Assembly: GCA_002682825.1 (NCBI GenBank)
Contig: NOKP01000001.1
Coordinates: 3,413,296-3,477,295, forward strand
Direction: 5' to 3'
Source of the DNA: Neonectria sp. B-13
Taxonomy: Eukaryota; Ascomycota; Sordariomycetes; Hypocreales; Nectriaceae
DNA length: 64,000 nucleotides
Shown: positions 23,711 to 34,932 of the stretch, piece by piece
Layout of the letters: every line of letters starts with the position of its first letter
Position numbering within the stretch: the stretch's first letter is position 1
Notes under the pieces: model-generated
What the model saw: the letters and a program-made list of their open reading frames with translations, nothing else
Told to the model about the DNA's origin: nothing
Databases searched by the model: none
Made by a program: the position numbers and the translations under genes

Positions 23711-24523
23711 CTGCTGGAATTGTCAGTCATCACACTGGCAGTGCACTTGATGCCTTCATCGCCCAAAAGAGGGAACCCCACTTTAAACTTCACCCGTGAC
23801 CCACCGTATAACCTCCCGACCCCACGTCTCCACATTCACCGGCCCCACTTTCCGCCACTCACACGAGAAACTCTTCGACATGCCGGCTCTGGATGTCATC
23901 TCCAACATTCCAAATCCATAGTTACCGAGAGTATGATACTCGTCGTCATTAATCATGTAGTGATTTGATAACAGGAGGTATGGGGGGAAAGGGATATTGT
24001 ACTAGGGCTACGAGGGAAGAAACCGATCTCGATGGCTGTGGAGAAGTAGGGCCAAGATAAGCTTGTTGAAACCTTTTCCCAATTCTTGCTCGTTTGTTCT
24101 AGTGAAATGTTACAACGTGCGCGCATCTGGGTGTCTGGTGCAACCACAGTCGTATTCCCACCTCAACACTACCCGACCCTGAATTCTTCCCACTCTCCTC
24201 TTGGACGGTTACTAACAAAGCTAGTAGACGCCACCCATCGCAGACAGGGTGGTGGCCGCTTCCACCCCCTGCGCACTGGCAAATGCCAATCTGTGAACCG
24301 TCTCCAACTCGCACATCATTGTCAGACAGAGCAGGTGGCTGATGACGACCTGGAAATGGCAAAATGAAAAGCCATATTGGCTGTGGTGACGGTGGTGTGC
24401 ACGGTGGGCGGTGGTGATGGCAAGCTACCTCCATGATTAACAACGCAAGTCCCTCGTCATTAATGACTTACAGCGGCACCACCATCCACCAGCAAACTCA
24501 CCGATTCCCACCGCCACCAGCCA

Positions 24524-24583
24524 GCTGCACAGAGAGCGGCAGTAAACCACCACCAGCAAACCACTTGCTACTCTCTGTGCAGC
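24524..24583. repeat. Perfect 13-bp inverted repeat
   Basis: GCTGCACAGAGAG at 24524-24536 and its reverse complement CTCTCTGTGCAGC at 24571-24583, with a 34-bp spacer that contains CCACCACCAGCAAACC. Confidence 0.9.
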
Positions 24584-24664
24584 AAACTCGCATCTGAGAA
24601 GAGTTACAGGTAGGAGTTCTTCCACATCTTAGAAACGCGCCTTATCTAACGATGAGCAGCCCTC

Positions 24665-24717
24665 ACTGGCGGAAATCCCTCACGAACGAGAGATTCCCAA
24701 TCATTACTGCCAGTGAG
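24665..24717. repeat. 10-bp inverted repeat, possible miniature element ends
   Basis: CCTCACTGGC near 24665-24674 and GCCAGTGAGG near 24708-24717 are exact reverse complements about 33 bp apart. I could not identify a target-site duplication. Confidence 0.7.
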
Positions 24718-24832
24718 GACCGATTTCCCAAACAGATCAAGGCCCTGCTATACAGGGCAGTATGGCGAGGGCTTGAGTCCCTACTGGACGTGCCTACCAG
24801 CCTTCTCTGAGATTACGATTTCCTCGAGTCAC

Positions 24833-24879
24833 ATCCTGGCCTAGCCTCGGGTTGCCGAACGTTGAGGCTAGGCCAGGAT
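24833..24879. repeat. Perfect 16-bp inverted repeat (hairpin)
   Basis: ATCCTGGCCTAGCCTC at 24833-24848 and GAGGCTAGGCCAGGAT at 24864-24879 are exact reverse complements, separated by a 15-nt loop. It is the longest perfect palindrome I noticed in the window. No T-run follows that would suggest a Pol III terminator. Confidence 0.92.
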
Positions 24880-26238
24880 CGCCAGCTGCCTCACGTGAAT
24901 ATGTGAGTAACTATGCGGCAACGGTCAGGCGGCATGCAGGTGGCCTCAGCCGCGTGCCAGAAGCGGTTATGTGATTCGGAATACGATCGGAGTACAAATC
25001 ACAGCCATTCCACAAGCTTCCTGGCGTCCCAATCGCGAACCCCTTTGCGAATGCAGCTCTTGTAAAAGGAGAGCCAACATTAGCGCTCCCCTCCCTCAGT
25101 GGTTTGCGGATGGCACAACATGTCCCTCCTCCCCGGCCCCTCCAAACCTCTTCCCTCCTGCCAAATGCTGCTTCATTCCAACGGTCGTAGACATGACCTG
25201 CACAGACATTCTTCGTGTTCCCACAACATATTCAACCCGATTGTCAACCAATTCGAGGCAACAGGATTTCCGGCCAGCCAGTGTGATGACAGAATTAACC
25301 TGTCGTCGCTCGGATAAACGTCCGTTCCCAGATATAAGCATCAAAGAAGTCAGTATCGTGAGCCTATCGCATAGGATGGATGAGAGCTATCATCAGGAGC
25401 TTCACCCCCCGCAAGAGGATCTCTGCAGTTAGTCATACCATATTTGGCTTCCTTGGCTAGGCGTCCCGTTAGGGCACTTCGAGTTATTCAGTATTCGGAG
25501 GGCGAGTGTCGTCCAACTAGTCGATCAAAGACGTTGACGGAAATGTCATGGACTGTGGGCGAATGAAGGTAACCGCGAGGGCGGGTAGTAGATTGTAACT
25601 GCAGAAAGGATCATCGGATGCGTAAAGGTATCGCATGGTTGGACATGTATGCCCCGAGGTACGATGAGATGACGGTTGTATATCGAATTGAACGATTGAT
25701 GAAATCCACACGCCAAGCGCACACCTGACAGCTACCGCCCGATACGTCTTTGTTGAAGGACAAGGCTTATGAGGTTCCTAAGGTGGCATGAAGAATACAA
25801 TGCCCTGAGAATATAAAACTTGAGATTTAGAAAATTTAGGATTTGGAACCCGATGGCTAGGGACTGTTAATGATCCAACGCATATTGTATAAACGACAAC
25901 GAATGCCACCTATTACATATTAGACCACCTCGTCTTGGACTCATGCCAGACATATACATATGCCTTCGTATACCTGAAACCCATGCTGCCCCCTATTAAG
26001 CCATCTTTCCATATCCCCCTCTATGTCGCGCCCCGTCCTTACTCTAACACTGATATGTATGTGTGTTTCGCGCTCAAATCATGCATTAATGTTTTTAAAA
26101 GGCGTCCCGTTCGCAAATTGTACAACCTGGTGAAGTGCAGTATCCAACGAAGCAGCTCAAGGACTAGTATTGATGTCAACGAGCGAGTCGTTGTCACCGT
26201 TTCGATGAGCACGAGGCTTGTCAGAGTGCCAGGCATTT

Positions 26239-27822
26239 TCACTGGGCGAACCATAGGTCAGGTCGTGTCAGACCTCGGGCCGCCCGGCGTCGACCGTCCT
26301 GGGAAAATTGGAGATGGGTGCTGTTGGTGTTCAGACCGGGCGTTGAGACGGGGGCTATGGAGGTGTCAATCACGGAGCCCTCGGAAGCTGGCGTAGCCAA
26401 AGGCTTGCTCGTGGTAGAAAGGAAAGGGGTCACGCCAACGGTGCCCTCGGTGCTGGCCTCGGTGCTGGTCTCGGTGTTGGACGAGGGCGTGGCAGTTGCG
26501 TTGTCGGGAACGGGGGAGTTGTACCAGGAAGTGGGCTCGTCGTCACATGGCTCCGTGGAACTGGTGGTTGTGTTGCCGAACGGGAGGACTGACGGTGTGG
26601 TAGCGCTCAAGCTGGGAGTCGTCGTCAAGTCATCGTCGCAGGGTGTTGTGAGAGTCACGTCGCTGGAGAAGGTCGAGGAGGTCGTGGGTTCGACAAGCCT
26701 TGTGTTTGGGGTGCTGAAGTTGCCGAAAGGGAGGGGGGTAAAGATGGGAGCATCACTGACAGAAGTCGCGGCTGTGGTCTCGTCATCGCAGGATTCGGTA
26801 GATCCAGCGGGCGTAGCGTACGGAGCAGTGAAGTTGCCGTAAGGAAGAGACGTGTGGACGGAAGGGGAGTCGCCGGTGGGAGTCATGGGTAAGGCCTCAT
26901 CGTCACGAGACTCGGTGAATTCCGCAGGCTTGGTGGATGGGGTGCTGAAGTTGCCGTAGGGGATAGGCGTCAAGACAGTGGGATTGCTGGTAAGTGTCGC
27001 GGACAGGGTCTCATCATCGCAGGGCTCGGTAGACTTGACGAGCGCGTGAGGAGTGCTGAAGTTCCCAGAAGGAAGCGTGTGAACAGCAGGAGCGCCGTTG
27101 GTCGCAGTCTCGTCGTCGCAGTCTGTCGTAGCCGCAACGGGCTCCTCAGCATCGGTGTTTTGAGCGCCAACGGGAGTGACGTAGATAGGCGGCGAGTGAG
27201 TGATGGTTGAGTTGATGACGAACCAAGGATCATCTGTGCAAGGCTCGGTCTCGGCACCGTCTTGATTCTCCACGGTGACCGTCTTGGGTCCTGGGTACAC
27301 AGGCGCAGTCTCATCATCGCAGTCAGTCGTGGCGCTCGAGAGAAGAGATGGAAGCCCGGCGTTGTGAGCAGCAGTCGAACCGTCGTTGCCTGGTTCCTCA
27401 GTTTGCGTGAAGTTGGATGTGGCGGTGACAAATATGGTAGTGTCGATGGTGGTGGTCCAGACGAGAAGACTGGAAGTAGGGCATTCGATGGTCGCCACAT
27501 CGGCGTCAGCGAAGAGCATGGACGACTCAGTGTTGTGGAGGCTCGTCGGCGTGGCCGTATTGGTGAGGTTGTAGTAGTTGGCATTGGGGTAAGCATTCCT
27601 AGGGCCGTAACTGTTGTCCGAGTCTGCACGAGAGGCTACTCTTTCCCTGAAAGCGCGAGAGCCTCGAGCATGATGAGGCACTGCTCTGACCTTGAAACTT
27701 GTTAGATGGTTACTCAAGTCAAACCCGTTGGCTCATACCTTGTTGAACTCGGTGCCCTTGGGGACAGCTTCGACCATTGTCGAGAGAAGCCCAACGGCAC
27801 CGAAAAGCGTGGGCAGAAGCAT
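26239..27822 (-). CDS. Secreted Thr/Ser-rich repeat protein (adhesin- or wall-protein-like)
   Basis: Predicted secreted protein of unknown function. Exon 1 is 27739-27822 (28 codons), intron 27691-27738 (48 bp), exon 2 is 26239-27690; 511 aa. Exon 1 encodes a signal peptide (MLLPTLFGAVGLLSTMVEA). A nearer AG acceptor would shift the frame; the TTTCAAG acceptor keeps it open. From about residue 150 the protein is Thr/Ser/Pro-rich and repetitive, with seven CDDE or CDDD tetrads and GNFSTP-like blocks spaced about 40-50 residues. In the full repeats LP(Y/F)GNFSTP alternates with TE(S/P)CDDE. Several NxT/S sites are present. The C-terminus is polar, so there is no GPI signal unless a 3' exon was missed. 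It could be a wall protein, an adhesin or a lineage-specific secreted protein; I do not recognise a domain. A TATA-like ATATATAA lies about 150 bp upstream. Confidence 0.72.
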
Positions 27823-28720
27823 GATGGAGCTGATTTGTTACCGAGGATAGGAGGTAAAAAGGATAGGTCAGCCAGGTGAAAGAAGAGGCCGTTACGGGAG
27901 AAGAGGCGGAAGATGAGATGCTGGTGAGTGGGATGAGAATTCGCCATTAGGGACGAATCTCATCATGTTATATATCAACCTCATCGCTTCAGGGACAATG
28001 GAGCTTTTCAGTAAAGGGACGACTATTGACGATAGTGAAGAGTGCTATCGATGAGGGAGAACCTCCTGGAAGCTTGACCGTGTGAAGGGATTGAGGATTT
28101 AGGGGAGGAGTTTTGGAAGGGCGACAGTTACCAGCGCAAACGAGGGCAAAGGCCAAGAGAAGACTGACAGGCTGAGGTGTGAGACAATGTGAGTACTATC
28201 AATTTTTGTCTTAATGCTAGGAAAGTTGCGTGATTCGCGGAAATCCATCACAGGGATGAGAGGAGACAATGCAGATACGATGCTAAGACGCAGAGTAATG
28301 CAAGACGTGCATAAGACACAGGTGATGCAGGGAGACGGAGTGAGATGCAGAGATGCACACAGTATGCAGAAAATGTGTATGTATGCAAATTCCATAGAGA
28401 GGGTGGGTGTGTGTGATTCGCCATTAAAGTACAAAAAAGTGAAGTGCACCGCCAATTAGGTGCAGTCCGTCCGTATGTCTTGCATCAATGCAGATGTGCA
28501 GGAGAGGGTATCAAAACAGGGTCACGCAACGCCGCCGTGGCCCTTTGCCAACAAAAAACCATATGCATATGCCGAAATTCAATGAAGAGCCCGCCGTCCG
28601 TGATGCATCCGTATCCGTAGTAAACAAGTCCCTGTCCAGTTTGGCCGCGCTCTATGCGGCTCGCGACGCTCTTGTGGGGGGGGCCTGACCATTGAGGTTC
28701 CCCGTGTCTCGTCGCCCACT
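27823..28720. other. Upstream region of the secreted repeat protein
   Basis: About 900 bp between two minus-strand genes. TTATATAT at 27968-27975 is a likely TATA box for the secreted protein. The right half is the 3' flank of the Ser/Pro-rich gene. No other feature supported. Confidence 0.45.
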
Positions 28721-29722
28721 TCAGTCCTCCCAAATCGTTTCGAGATCGAGATCTCCTCTTCGCTCAGCTCCACAGACGCTCCATCTCTTTCGTTTGTCCC
28801 TGGATCCGAATCCCATCGTGCGGCCGCGGCCTACGTCTGAGTTGCTCCGGCCCTTTGACTCGGAGGACTCCCCTCCCTCGGCGGCATCTGCCGCGGCCTT
28901 GAGCTGGGCGATACGTTCGGCTTCCAGCGCCGCCTCTTCCGCGTCGGGCGTATCAGGGATGGTCTCCAAGCTGGAGATGCTTGGGCTGCGAGATCTCGTG
29001 GATGTTGGAGTGGATGGTATGGAGGAGAAGGTAGTTCCGTAGCCGCCTGCGAGTGCGTCATAGCTCCGGAAGGAAGATGCCGATGAAATGGAGGATGACG
29101 GGGTGGAGGGATACGTCGTCAATGACCCAGTGCTAGAATGGGCAACGGCCCGCAGGGGAGAGGAAGGTCGTCGCAGCCGGGCGGGAGTGCTAGTCGAGAC
29201 ACCGAAGATGGGCGAGCTGCTCCGTCTCTCAGGATGTCTCCGCTCAGGCTCAAGAACCGAAGCTCGAATGGGCGAGGTTGGAGGGAAGGACTCGTCGGTG
29301 GGCTTTCGCGGGGCACGCACCCGACTCGGAGAGCCCGAGGGGCTAGCGGGCCGGTGCTGCTGCGGCGAGTAGAGGATGTGGCCGGAGCCGTTGACGCCGG
29401 GCATGGACTGGGTGCGGGACATTGGCGGTGCGAGGCTGGTGGTGGAGCGAGATCTCGAATGGGAGCCTGAGAGCGGGGAGGCGTTTCGCGGACGGTATGG
29501 AATGAAGGTGGAGGTTGCCCACGAGGCCGAGGTGGGCGAGGCGGGCGAGATCGGACTAGGATCGGTGCTTCGTCTTAGGGTAGGCGGCTTGCGGAGGACG
29601 TCAATGTCGAGCGTCGAGGACGAGTTCGGATTGTGGATGCGAAGAGAGGGGACCGAAGGAGCCGAGGGTACGGGGGAAGGCCGAAACTCCTCCATCCGCT
29701 CCGTCTCGGGGACGGGCTCCAT
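28721..29722 (-). CDS. Ser/Pro-rich hypothetical protein, 333 aa
   Basis: Single-exon ORF of 333 residues starting MEPVPETERMEEF. Most of it (about 20-260) is a low-complexity Ser/Pro/Arg-rich, probably disordered chain with many SP and RS/RP pairs that could be phosphorylated. A short acidic/Ala-rich helix (AEEAALEAERIAQLKAAADA) lies near residues 262-281. The end is the most protein-like part: basic RDKRKRWSVCG followed by an acidic DLDLETIWED C-terminus, which looks like a conserved docking tail. No signal peptide or membrane segment, so probably cytosolic or nuclear. I do not recognise a named family. The upstream DNA is strongly pyrimidine-rich on the coding strand, typical of an expressed fungal promoter/leader. 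Confidence 0.68.
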   Translation of the reverse strand: MEPVPETERMEEFRPSPVPSAPSVPSLRIHNPNSSSTLDIDVLRKPPTLRRSTDPSPISPASPTSASWATSTFIPYRPRNASPLSGSHSRSRSTTSLAPPMSRTQSMPGVNGSGHILYSPQQHRPASPSGSPSRVRAPRKPTDESFPPTSPIRASVLEPERRHPERRSSSPIFGVSTSTPARLRRPSSPLRAVAHSSTGSLTTYPSTPSSSISSASSFRSYDALAGGYGTTFSSIPSTPTSTRSRSPSISSLETIPDTPDAEEAALEAERIAQLKAAADAAEGGESSESKGRSNSDVGRGRTMGFGSRDKRKRWSVCGAERRGDLDLETIWED

Positions 29723-32700
29723 GGTGGCGGTGGTGGTGTCGTTGGTGGGATGGATCGTCGGGCCACCCGCGGATGGTTAAGATGGCCAGGATGACATGTG
29801 TCGGAGCGGAAGCGAGTTGGACGAGAGCTGGGGTGACGAACAGGAGCTTGTCGTGTGTGCGATCGTGATCGTGGGTGGAAGAGTGAATGGCGCGATCCGA
29901 GGGATGCAGCCGCGGATGCGGATTGAGACGAGGTCGGATGCGGCGTCTAGAAGTCGTCGGCTACCTTACAGAAGCTTAGTGCGCTGAGGCCTGACGACGC
30001 ACGATGCGAATTGAAGGCGCAGCTGGAGATCTCGCCGTCGTCTCGAGCTGCCAAAGGGCGGGATGGAGGATGAAGCGTGGTGGAAAGGCGGGGGTGGAGA
30101 AGTCGAGCTGGATGGAATGGAAGTGACGAGGTCGATTGAGGGAGAGGGAGAGAGGGAGAGGGAGGCGAGAGGGAGAAGTAGCGTTACAGCTCTGGCCGGA
30201 TCGACAGTGGGCGAGTGAGCGGTGAACGGGAGGAACAAGGGCGACGGGAGGAGAAAGGAAGAAAGCTGGGATGAGGGGAAACGCCGAGGGATAAAAAGGA
30301 AAAAGAGAAGAGGAGAATGGGGGGAATGCAAATGCGAAAAAAGGGAGGCGAGTAGGAAAGGAGGACGGGCTGGGCCGTGAGGCGTCGTAGTGTTGAGCGT
30401 GAAGAGAAGCGAGAGTGAGAGTGAGAGTGAGTGAATCAGTGAGTGCGAGGATGATGGCGAGCCTGAGTGTGAGCAAGTGACACACTTGCACTCACTGAGC
30501 GCGTGGTGTGTGACGAGTGACAGGCTTGCGGTGCGGTCCTGAGTCGGGTGCCCAGGAGGAACGTGCGACGCGAGTTAGCGGACTGTGCCAGGTGTGTGCC
30601 AGGCGCCCCAGTGGGGAATGGTGGCCTAATCAATGCCCGTCACAGTGCTACGCGCCCTACAACCACAGTTGAATCGAGACAACACCAAGACATGGCTGTC
30701 ATGGAAGGCAACCTGGACTCGAGCTGCTATCGCTGTCACCTTGCCCCCGTCGATGAGCAGCAATTCATCATCACCAGCCTGTCACATTCCTCTGTCCCGA
30801 TCTGTACGCCTGAAACATAGCATCAGGACGCAACAAACCGCCTGGGCCATTACTCATTCACCGAACCAAGAGTGGAGATGCGAGCCCTTCCAGAACATAT
30901 CCCGCCCGTCCCTCCCGTCCCCTTTCCCCAATGCCCATCGAAACCACACGCCCTACGCCCCCCAGTGGCGGCTGGGCGGCTGGCTAGAGCCTAGCGCCCC
31001 TGGTTCAGAGGGGCCTTGAGGCCCGGCGGGCGCGCTCTGCCAGCTCTGTACCACGTTGTATCTTGACGGGACGGAATAGAGAAGACGGCGTGGAAGGACG
31101 GTTTCGGGGTCCTAGCTGCTGACACCTCATTCCAGCTTCTCTCTCTTTCTCTCTCTTTCGCTCTTTCTCCTTCGTTCAACTCCTTCTTTCCTCGGCAGTT
31201 TCTCTCTCGGCTGACGACTCTCCCCTGGCCGGAGCCCTGATCTTCCCAGGGCCGTGCTACCGGATTTCTAATGCCAGTGCCATGCCCAATGCCGGCGTCT
31301 CCGTCCGTGTCCGTCCGTCTCCAGGCCCGGCAAGAGTGGATGCCTAGTGGACGTCTCGGTTTTAGGGGTCTCTACTACGCAGGACTTCGTTCGCAGCCGC
31401 AAGGGGTTATCCGTGGGTACTACTGAATAGTGCTCCGTTAGCACAGTGTCTAGTTAGTCGTCAATAAAGCCAACCAAAGATGACAATCTCACTCGGCCCA
31501 ATGGGGTGTTGATCCCAAGCCATGCAACAAGAACGAAAGGACGGGGTCCTTGTCAGTTGCTCCAAAGCGGGAGCTGGAAGTAGGTACGTACAAATCCATG
31601 CGAGGAATGATGTTCCATGTGACAGACAGGCAAACCAACAAATAAATGGCTCATCGAATCCGGTCAGTTGGCCTCCATCCCCTGCTTACCAAGATCCAAG
31701 AGCTTTCCCGAAACATCGAGATGGAAACAAAATGATGATGAATTAAACGCTGTTGCCACACTGCACGCCGCCATCTTGCACTGACGTCCAGCATCCACTC
31801 CAACGCCCTTCCCTGCGCGTGTTCGCTCCCTTAGCTTGGTTTCACTGGCCTTTGCCGTTTTGCCCTGCAAACCCCTGCTTCACTAGTTGCTACTCCCCTG
31901 GACCAGGGCGCCATATCCGGGATTCGCCCAGCTCATTGGGCATCGCCCAGACGATGACGTCCATTTCAGGGCGCGTTGACGCTGTGGTACGCTGTGGTAC
32001 GCTGTGGTACACCATGGCAACGGAGGTGATGGCGAGAGGCGCGTTAGGTAACAGGCTCGCGATGCCTCTACAAACCCAAAGTGCCAGGCTCATTGTTCCA
32101 CCCAAGATAATGCACGGTTCTGCGATCGCATTGGCCGTGCCGTGTTGGTTGGCAGGTTAATGATAGAGAGACGATCGTCAATTCGCCTGTCCCAATTTCG
32201 TTTTCAAGACTCCTCATTGTTCCATTCATCGCGATCAACAATCACTGATACCTTTCACATCCATTATGAATCAAGTAGACATTTCAGGAACCTTTGACAA
32301 ATGGAACAAATCTGAAAGGTGAAGTGAAGGAAAGGCCTATGGTAAAGTGACGGAAGTCATTGATGATCATATTTCTGTCTCATCAGACACCACAACCTTC
32401 CATATGCGCAAGGGTAGGCAACAATATCTCATATGTTTCTATCCATACTCCGTAGAACTCTACTTCTCACAAATCATTCCTCTTCTTTATTATCCATCGG
32501 CCACCATCCACATTCTCTCTATTCTCCAAGGTTCTCATCACGGTCATAAAGATTTACGACAACGCCCCACAGGCTCATACTCGACCCCATCGCCGAAAGG
32601 AAAGCTTACGTTCGCATCTCCTTCCGGTGATTATAGTAGTCATGGCGGAGTATCTCAAAATCACTACCAGCTGATGTGTGAGAAGGCATATCAGGGGACT

Positions 32701-32910
32701 CTCCACGACGCCGTCCTAGAGAGAGGAGAATGGAGATGGAAAATGGTTGAGAAAGAAGTTCAGTGACCTGGATTAGTCCATCATTGTTTGGCTGCTCTAA
32801 CCTTTCGTTGTCAAGTCTCTTGTCGCCTAACAATCCCAAGCTACCACAGTCCTCCCAGCTAGCAAGACACGTCGTACTTTTATCTCTCTGCTCGTTGGTG
32901 ATAGCTCAAC
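29723..32910. other. Intergenic region with GA/CT-rich tracts
   Basis: About 3.2 kb. 29990-30440 is GA-rich on the plus strand (CT-rich leader/promoter of the minus-strand Ser/Pro-rich gene), with GAGAGG and GAGAGT microsatellite runs. 31138-31190 is a CTCTCTTT tract. 31981-32010 holds a 10-bp triplicated unit. No coding region supported. Confidence 0.45.
31981..32010. repeat. 10-bp tandem repeat x3
   Basis: Three exact copies of GCTGTGGTAC, followed by a diverged fragment (ACCATGGC). Confidence 0.93.
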
Positions 32911-34378
32911 TTAGTTACACACAACGTTTGCCTTAGCAAGCACCATTCGGTTGTCGTAGTTCTGCCCGTCGGCATTCCCGATTTTTCCGAGCACGGGTGA
33001 CATAAAGAAGCTGACCAAACTCTGAGACGAAATTGGAAAATTCCACCCAACCGCCTCCATAATTTCCAAGTCGTATCGGAGTCGACTGTTTGTTCCCTTA
33101 AAATCACTGCTCCAAAGAATTATGAAGGATGCTTTGGATCCCATCATGATGCGATCAAGTTCCAGAGCACACTCTAGGATGCCCTTCAACTCATCCCATG
33201 TTCTAGTTTCGGACCTGTTCGAACTGCCAGGTTCGGCAGACCAAAACAATCGCAGTCGACGAGTTTCGATGGTGACGAGTCCTTCAAGTTTCTTATCGTC
33301 AGTACCCCAAAGCTCATTCATAAGAGCTGAGCCTTGAACACGCCATGTGGCTATACGTTGGAGAGACGGGGCCAAGGGCATTTTCTCTTCACCAAGTGTT
33401 GCTACTGGGGTTAGCATTCCTCGACGATTGATAGTTAGGGGAGAATTGCCTACCCCACATATGGTTCTGGGCAAGCTTCAGAAACCCTAGCATGCTGTCA
33501 CCCAAGAGAGTGCCACTGCCCGCAAATACCTCCTCGCAGACAAAACGCCACAGATATCCCCGTAAGAGGAACTCTCTGCGGTCATCATCAACATCAAAGA
33601 GTTTCCACCAAGAAGGGCAGACCGAACGAAAAGTAGATTTCATAGCCTCGTCCATGTCTTCTTTCGGAGATGCCTTGCCCAGGTGATGCGCCAAATTGCA
33701 AATGTTGTAGTCCAGTATCTTCCACTTGTTACGGATGGTGTCGTCTGTTTCCTTCTTTGAGTTTGCCAAGGGGCCACCATTGGCAATCCGTCGTTGAACA
33801 TCTCGTTCATGGAGGGCACTTTCAAGCTTATCGTTCGCCTTCTGAAGCTGTGTTTCCAGAGCCTCGTTCCTAGCCATTAACTGGGAACGGTCCTTCTTCA
33901 TCATCTTGTTTTTCTGGAGAGTATCCTCGAGCTGTTGCCTCATCTGAACCATTTCGGTCGAGCTCTTTGGGCCACGGAATCGGTCGTTCAGATAATTCAA
34001 GGAGGTGGTCACTCGGTTGAAGCCTTCGCTGACTGCGTTGAGCAACCCGGTTTTTTCTTCCTCAAGTCGAGCATCATATGCTTTAAGAAATTCCTTGTGG
34101 TTCTCGAGCAAGGCTTTCGATGTGGTAAACTCCGTGGAGCTCGTGCACCCATCTCGGAGGGTTGGTCTCGGGTTTCCATTTTGGTTTTCATCGGGTTTGG
34201 CATGGGTTTCATAAGAGGGAATCGAAAGGAAAGATTCTGTGTCATTGTTATGGTCACTCTCCTCATCACAAATCGGTCTTGCTTGAGGGCTCATGGCGAT
34301 GCCGTCAATAGTATCGCCTCCCTGGCGGTTTTCGTTGTCGAGTCCAGCCTTGGAGGCTTCCAGGGTTCGAAGGTCCAT
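32911..34378 (-). CDS. Coiled-coil accessory protein, divergent to the Hsp70-like gene
   Basis: Unnamed protein of 472 aa with this model: exon 1 33454-34378, intron 33405-33453 (GTAGGC donor, GCTAACCCCAG end), exon 2 32911-33404. The start chosen (MDLRTLEASK) has a good AAATGG context; an ATG 32 codons upstream (34474) and one 28 codons downstream (34294) are alternatives. Layout: polar N-terminus (1-85), a long charged coiled coil (about 85-200, with EEEKTGLL, MRQQLEDTLQKNKMMKK and NEALETQLQKANDKLESAL), then a mixed globular C-terminal domain with Trp-rich segments (NKWKILDYNICNLAHHL, LRGYLWRFVCEEVF). It resembles an accessory family I believe is widespread in filamentous fungi with no known function. 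It is transcribed away from the HSPA12-like gene; the starts are about 550 bp apart. No signal peptide or membrane span. Confidence 0.75.
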
Positions 34379-34932
34379 TTGAGAAGCCGGCAAAAGGTAA
34401 ACGAGACTCAAACCCTTCAAGAATATGGTCAGTATTTTTGCCACTCGGTATAGCTTGAGCCGTTGTTGGTGCAATGAACATGAACATCAACGAAGACTCG
34501 TCGTGACGACGTAGATTCCATCCGAGACGGCCAAATTCGGAAAGCTGCTTGTTATGTCGAGAAGTTTAGGGGATTAAAGTTAGAGTGGTGGTAGGTAAGG
34601 AAGAAGAAAGATTGGAGAGGCTGAGCTCGGGAAGAAACCGATGAAGGCAGCCTTGTATTGGCAGTGATTCACGCCCATCATCGCGAAACAAGCACCAACT
34701 CCGCCTTTGAAACTTTCCCCTCTAATCACTCGCTTCTCTCATCCCTTTTTTCTTTCTCAACTCACACCTCGACCTAACCCCAACACCAAATGAGGTGCAC
34801 CGAGGTTAGCAGCTTTCGTCTCAAAGAACTTCGTCCTCTGATGCAAGTCGTCTGTACTGGACCATAAATCTGCGGGATCTCATTTCCAGAGTCTTCCTTC
34901 AAGAACAGGACACTTTTGGGAGTGAGACCATC
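34379..34932. promoter_or_regulatory. Shared divergent promoter region
   Basis: About 550 bp between the start codons of the coiled-coil protein (-) and the Hsp70-like protein (+). It contains CT-rich and AT-rich stretches, including TTCTCTCATCCC near 34734 and CTTTTTTC tracts. Co-regulation is possible but not shown. I cannot point to a specific heat-shock element. Confidence 0.35.

Larger units (their letters stand above)
23711..26238. other. Relic-rich intergenic region
   Basis: About 2.5 kb without a supportable gene. It contains three perfect inverted repeats between 24524 and 24879 (listed separately) and a doubled CCACCAGCAAAC phrase. A 153-codon ORF at 24971-25432 has no recognisable features and I do not call it. 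The last 700 bp are AT-rich and probably 3' flank of the minus-strand secreted protein gene. Confidence 0.4.

Noticed and set aside
24971..25432. 153-codon plus-strand ORF in the relic zone
   Set aside because: No recognisable motif or splice context; mixed composition like non-coding DNA.
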